A stretch of DNA of 64,000 nucleotides. It comes from Gyrodactylus bullatarudis (Eukaryota; Platyhelminthes; Monogenea; Gyrodactylidea; Gyrodactylidae). The position numbers were made by a program, and so were the translations under genes. Position 1 is the first letter of the stretch. Each line of letters begins with the position of its first letter. Positions 59,521 to 64,000 of the stretch are shown here, piece after piece. The notes beneath the pieces were generated by a model that saw nothing but the letters and a program-made list of their open reading frames with translations, had not been told where the DNA came from and made no database searches. The DNA is taken from NCBI GenBank assembly GCA_012064415.1, contig SSNU01000114.1:328191-392190 (forward strand), in the 5' to 3' direction.

Positions 59521-62500
59521 ATGGATGATGTTATTTTAAATATAACTAATATTCCTTTGCCTAAGTCTAATAATATTCCCAAAAGTGCACTCAAACCAAA
59601 GAAAACGCCTCAGGTTATCAAGTTTCGGAATAATCAAAAAAGACCCGTTATTAATAATATTTCTGAGTTTTCTTCAGGTATAGAGCCTCCTGTTGAAAAT
59701 TCTACAATCAAAAATAATGAGCCACCCACAAAGGTTCAAAAGTTTGAAAATTTGGCTTTCAAAAAGAATGATGACGAAACTAACTTCAATAAAATTAAGA
59801 AAGCAAACAAGGCTGAGATTCCCCGAACGGTGAATCCGAACGCAGTGCTCACACTTTTCAAGTAATTTTAAATATCAATAATTTTAGAGAACCAGTCAAA
59901 TTTTCCTCTGAACCCCTCTTCTCTCAAATTAAATGGGAAGATCTTGAAGATAAAATTCACCCTCATTTAATCGGAAATATTGTCAACAGAATGCAGTTCA
60001 CTTCCCTGACGCATATTCAGAATATCTCTCTAGACCCTCTTCTTGAACTAAAGGATGTGTTGATCAAAGCGCAAACAGGGTCTGGTAAAACTTTAGCCTA
60101 CCTAGTTCCAATGTTGAGTGATTTGATGAGGATGAAACCTGAAATTGATAGGTCAAGTGGTGTATTCTCCGTAATTATTTTGCCAACCCGTGAACTAGCC
60201 ACACAAACATTCAATGTATTCTCTAGTATTAGATATGCATGTGTACGAATTGTATGTGGTCTCCTTCAAGGCGGCAAAAATAGGAAGGCAGAAAAGGCCA
60301 ACCTTCGCAAAGGACTCAATGTTATAATTGGTACGCCACAGCGTATCCTTGATCATCTGATTCACACGAATAACTTTAGCCTTGAGAAAGTGAAATGGCT
60401 CATCGTAGACGAAGCTGATAGATTGCTGGAAATGAATTTTGAAAAAGATGTCAAGCAAATCGTTGAAAAGATAAATAATGCCAAGAAAATGAATCTAGAG
60501 GGAACAGATAGATTAACCACAGTCCTTCTATCGGCTACCCTGAATGAGGGAGTTCACAACCTGGCTGGTCTATTGCTCAAGGATCCTGTTAAATGCTATA
60601 CAAACGATAATGCAGAAACTTTACAGATTAAACAGTCAAATGTCTCCCTTCCATCTGGCCTGAGACATTACATCCTCAAAGTTCCCACCAAGCAAAAACT
60701 TACAGCTCTAGTATCTTTTGTCCTTTTGAAATGTCGTGTAAGTTTTCCATTAGTTATCTTTTGTCTGTAGGATAAAATCTTAGTTTTCACCTTTTCGCGT
60801 ATTTTTTTGAAATAATAAATAAAAATTATAATTTCAAAGTACAACAACAGAGGAGGCAAAGTCGTCATATTTATCTCAACGCAAGACTGCGTAGACTTTT
60901 ATCACGACCTCTTTCAAGAGACCCTCTGTTCAACTGATGACGACTTTACAGATCCAAATGCTGCCGGGACATTAAATCTGTACCGGTTACATGGAAATAT
61001 GGATGCCAAAGTGAGGAATTCAGTATTTCAAAAGTTCACAAGCTGTCCAACTGGCCTCCTCTTGACCACTGATGTAGCCAGTAGAGGCCTTGACTTATCA
61101 GATGTCTCCTGGGTTGTCCAATATCAAATAACTGGAGATGTTGCTGATTATATCCATCGAGTTGGACGTACAGCTAGAGCTGGTGGTCGAGGAAAGGCAG
61201 TTCTATTCCTCTCCCCCGAAGAAGCCGGTTACGCTGATTTATTGGTTAAACAAGCCTCTCTTGAAATTAATGAAATTAAACTCAGTGACGTCTATACAGC
61301 TGGCCTTCATCACCTCCAAAATCTTAAACAGGTTCCATTCATTAACGTAAGTTCCATTATATGCATGCTAGAATTTTTTCATTTTATTTGATATACTCAA
61401 GTATAGGAATGCAGAAGAAGAGATACGCCTAAGCCAGAGAGGAAATAATTTAGCACGCTCTAGAGTAACTCTTTATAAGATTAACGGCCGAAGCATGAGC
61501 TTTTTCAATGTTCCAAAAGGGAGGTTACATTCCAGATTCATAATCTTAAAAAGGGACGGTAATTCATTTGAAAAGAGAAATCATTCGAATCCGGGTTAAA
61601 AATAATCCATATTTCCTCAATCCTCAATCTTTTTTACGAATTCTCCTGATTAGGTTGGCGTGTCTCTTGGATGCGTTCATGAATTCCATTTAAACCTAGA
61701 TAGTCGTTATGAAGTTGGCTACTTATAAGTAATAAGTAAATTATAATTATATCTATCTATTATTATAGCATTATAATTCAAAAAAGACCTCAAAATGCTT
61801 GCAATCTTTTGAAATCCAGATAATTTCGGTTACTCTTACTGGTTGGAAACAAAAGAGACATTTTTAAAAAGTGCTACTCATTATATTCTATGTAGTGGAT
61901 TTTTAATAATTTCAATCTTGTTGGTGTTTAATGAACAATTATTTTTTCTTTTGAGTTCAGTTATAATCAGAGCAAGAAAATAATTAAATATGATTGTAAC
62001 AATATTACATCCCTATTTTGAAATTAATTTTAATCAGCCTCTAAACATGTTGTACAATATTTTTAGGCTATGGTACTCGTGGATAAATCAATTCATTAGT
62101 TTGAATTTAGTTTATATTACTTTTGTTTCAAAAAATCTTTACATTACTTACTATAAAACTGAGACCTTTTACGACTAAATTAAGGATTTTAGAAATCATC
62201 TTGATATTTATTCGCAAAATATCTGTTGAGGATGTAAGACTTTAAAATCATCTGTAGATTATAGAAAATTCCTGTGTGTAACTCAAGACTGCAGATTTGA
62301 TATTAGCCTAAATAATAGATCTGACGGAAGATTTCATAGCTCATACAAAATATTATGAGTTTTTCTCTCAGAGAAGTGGTAAAAAAATATTTTCAAATTC
62401 TTCAAAACAAAATTATGGACGAGAATTAATTTAAAACTGAGAGTGATCAAGCATAACTTTTCGAGATCACTATTAGACTAAAAGAAAAATAAATTTATTT

Positions 62501-62904
62501 GATATTTATTCACTTTCTTTTGTCATTTCCAGAAAACAATGAGAATCAACACAGTTGAAGATGCCGTAGCTCTTTTATCGAAAATGTTCATTTCATGTCT
62601 AGACGAGAATGAGAACCTTAGGGAGTTATCAGAACGTGCCTTCCTCTCTTACCTCAGATCCTATGCCTCATTAACTGGTGGTATGAGAGAATTTTTCCAA
62701 TTCCGAAGTCTACACCTTGGCCATGTTGCCAACTGTTTCGCCCTCAAAGACGCTCCAAAGGGTATCGCCTCCAAAGTCACTGGCAAGAGAAATCCCAAAG
62801 AATTTCGTAAATTCTGTCCAGCTGAAGATAAAAATAAGATTTCTATGCTAAACAAGTTTGTCCAAGTTTTATTTCTCTTTATTCTCTTGAGCGATAATTT
62901 TTAA
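59521..62904 (+). CDS. DDX31: DDX31/Dbp7-type DEAD-box RNA helicase (3' end uncertain)
   Basis: Exons 59521-59861, 59888-60737, 60840-61346 and 62533-62904 read 689 residues. The first intron is 26 nt. A basic, low-complexity N-terminus precedes the core. Helicase motifs in order: AQTGSGKT (I), PTRELA (Ia), GTPQR (Ib, usual G is Q), DEAD (II), SAT (III), STQD/RLHGNM (IV), TTDVASRGLD (V) and HRVGRTARAG (VI). The C-terminal RAYATYP-like AFLSYLRSYAS and RSLHLGHVANCFALKDAPKGI are diagnostic of DDX31/Dbp7, which act in 60S ribosome assembly in the nucleolus. The last residues (VQVLFLFILL) look like intron read-through. A donor-like GTTTGT at about 62,859 suggests that further exons may lie to the right. 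It is 226 bp after the SWIB gene. Confidence 0.9.
61347..62532. other. 1.2-kb helicase intron
   Basis: Begins GTAAGT and ends TTTCCAG. AT-rich, with no supported element or gene. It contrasts with the 26-nt first intron of the same gene. Confidence 0.5.
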
Positions 62905-63238
62905 ATTATCCAAGTTTTTCTAACGAAGCTGGTTTGAAAAAAAGACTTTGTATAAGGGATCACCAGACATGTCTCATATTTACCAGTCTCAGTAAAAACT
63001 GAATTATTTAAGATATGAATCAAAAACTCCAATCATATCAAAGTTCATCGTTTAAGCTATTTTCACACATGTCAATCTAAAGAGCGTCAGAAAGAGATTT
63101 AAATTTTTTACCTTGGTTAAAAAAAATGTAATTTGTAAGATACTATCGTGCATAGCTCTTAAACCAGAAGAGGTAGCTCAAAAGTCTCAGGCAACTATAG
63201 CTATAAACAATACTTTTGCAGATTATTTCTGCCTCTTT
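62905..63238. other. Downstream of last visible helicase exon
   Basis: Probably intron or 3' flank of the helicase gene. No feature is supported. Confidence 0.4.
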
Positions 63239-63336
63239 ATTAGGTTGTGCGATAAGTAATGGTACTCCAACTTGAACAAAAATTTCATCCTCCAAAACTA
63301 ATATGAATTCGAACAAATTTGGTACCATTAGGAAGA
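63239..63336. mobile_element. Short mariner-type inverted-repeat element
   Basis: TTAGGTTGTGCGATAAGTAA at 63,240 fits the mariner terminal consensus (TTAGGTTGGxGCAAAAGTAA type) next to a TA. The mirrored part (ggtaccatta, 63,321-63,330) pairs with taatggtac at about 63,257, giving a miniature palindrome of roughly 80-100 bp. There is no transposase. Confidence 0.5.
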
Positions 63337-64000
63337 TAATAAATCACTCTATTTGTTTGAACTTATTAGATATTTCTAGAATTGAAAAGCATCAATATTT
63401 TTGAGTATTTTTATTAGAAAGTTTTTCGGCAGATTGCCAGATAGGTGTATTGCTTGGGAACTGGGCCATCAGAGAACTTTCAAATGCTTAAATCTTTTTT
63501 TAAAGATTCAATTAAGCGTTCTATAGCATTCAGGTTTCATTTCGTCTTGGATAAAAATATCCGATACTCTGTAAACTCATTTCTCTTGAGGACAACACGA
63601 ATCCCCATTTCGGAAAAGAAATTAAAAGTTTTTTTCAGAAGGAGCACTTTGATTTCATAGGTCATTTCCCTAATAGTCTTGATCTTGCGCCATATGATAA
63701 TCCCCAATTCAAATCTCTAGAACCTTTTCTCAACCTTTTGTAATCAGTCTCATTACTTATCGCAGAACCTAGTAGAATTGTAATGCAACCAACACCAACT
63801 AAAATAGTTTGAAGTTTAAACGTTGAAATTCCAATCTAATGAGTATAGCATCTTTTACTATACCTTTTTCAGGTGAATTTCGTACAATTCAGTTTTCAAT
63901 TTCGTAAAATTCCGATTGAATATTGTAAGTTTTCAAATCGTTTTCGTGTGTATAATAAATTCATTCATCAAATAAAAATATTTTCAGATGGTTTTCGTAC
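63337..64000. other. Right-hand non-coding end
   Basis: AT-rich sequence with fold-back-like interior blocks near 63,820-64,000 (gtttaaacgttgaaatt, ttcgtaaaattccg). A 71-residue plus-strand frame at 63,445-63,660 has no splice or family support. No gene is called. Confidence 0.4.

Overview
This is nuclear DNA of an invertebrate animal. It is very AT-rich, the genes are split by GT-AG introns, and the proteins belong to animal-type families: ferlin, ATP11-type lipid flippase, PCM1, TMEM177, and a Frizzled/Smoothened-class receptor. Several introns are tiny: three are exactly 26 nt and seven more are 30-38 nt. They sit beside kilobase introns full of decayed repeats. From memory, introns near 26 nt are typical of dicyemid mesozoans, and very short introns also occur in some flatworms and orthonectids. 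I therefore lean to a small, ciliated lophotrochozoan-grade parasite or meiofaunal animal, but the sequence alone does not settle this. Layout: 1-250 is a dead LINE reverse-transcriptase fragment. 699-12,932 (+) is the 3' part of a PCM1-like centriolar-satellite gene, whose introns carry large near-perfect fold-back elements. 14,716-14,986 (+) encodes a small secreted six-cysteine peptide. 16,763-31,698 (+) is a complete otoferlin-like ferlin of about 30 exons with two alternative terminal exons. 32,414-42,855 (-) is a close-packed minus-strand group: an ATP11-like P4-ATPase, an orphan protein with an internal duplication, and a TMEM177-like mitochondrial protein. 43,243-47,557 (+) holds two tandem secreted sphingomyelinase-like phosphodiesterases. 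47,950-48,990 (-) is an unrecognised gene. 49-54.4 kb is gene-poor and repeat-bearing. 54,443-56,748 (-) is a divergent class F receptor, Smoothened-like. 57,311-62,904 (+) is another close-packed run: a third sphingomyelinase paralogue that has lost its catalytic residues, a DEK-C/SWIB chromatin protein, and a DDX31/Dbp7-type RNA helicase that may run past its last visible exon. The genes are not one pathway. The noteworthy points are the mix of ultra-short introns with repeat-bloated ones, mutually exclusive membrane-anchor exons in the ferlin, an enzyme-to-pseudoenzyme transition in the sphingomyelinase family, two compact same-strand gene runs with candidate splice acceptors just before their start codons, and palindromic elements, two of which contain hammerhead-like cores. 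Exon models were built by hand from GT-AG sites. For the PCM1-like, ferlin, ATPase, TMEM177-like, sphingomyelinase, SWIB and helicase genes all exon phases add up; the receptor's first three exons also fit but its 3' end is open.
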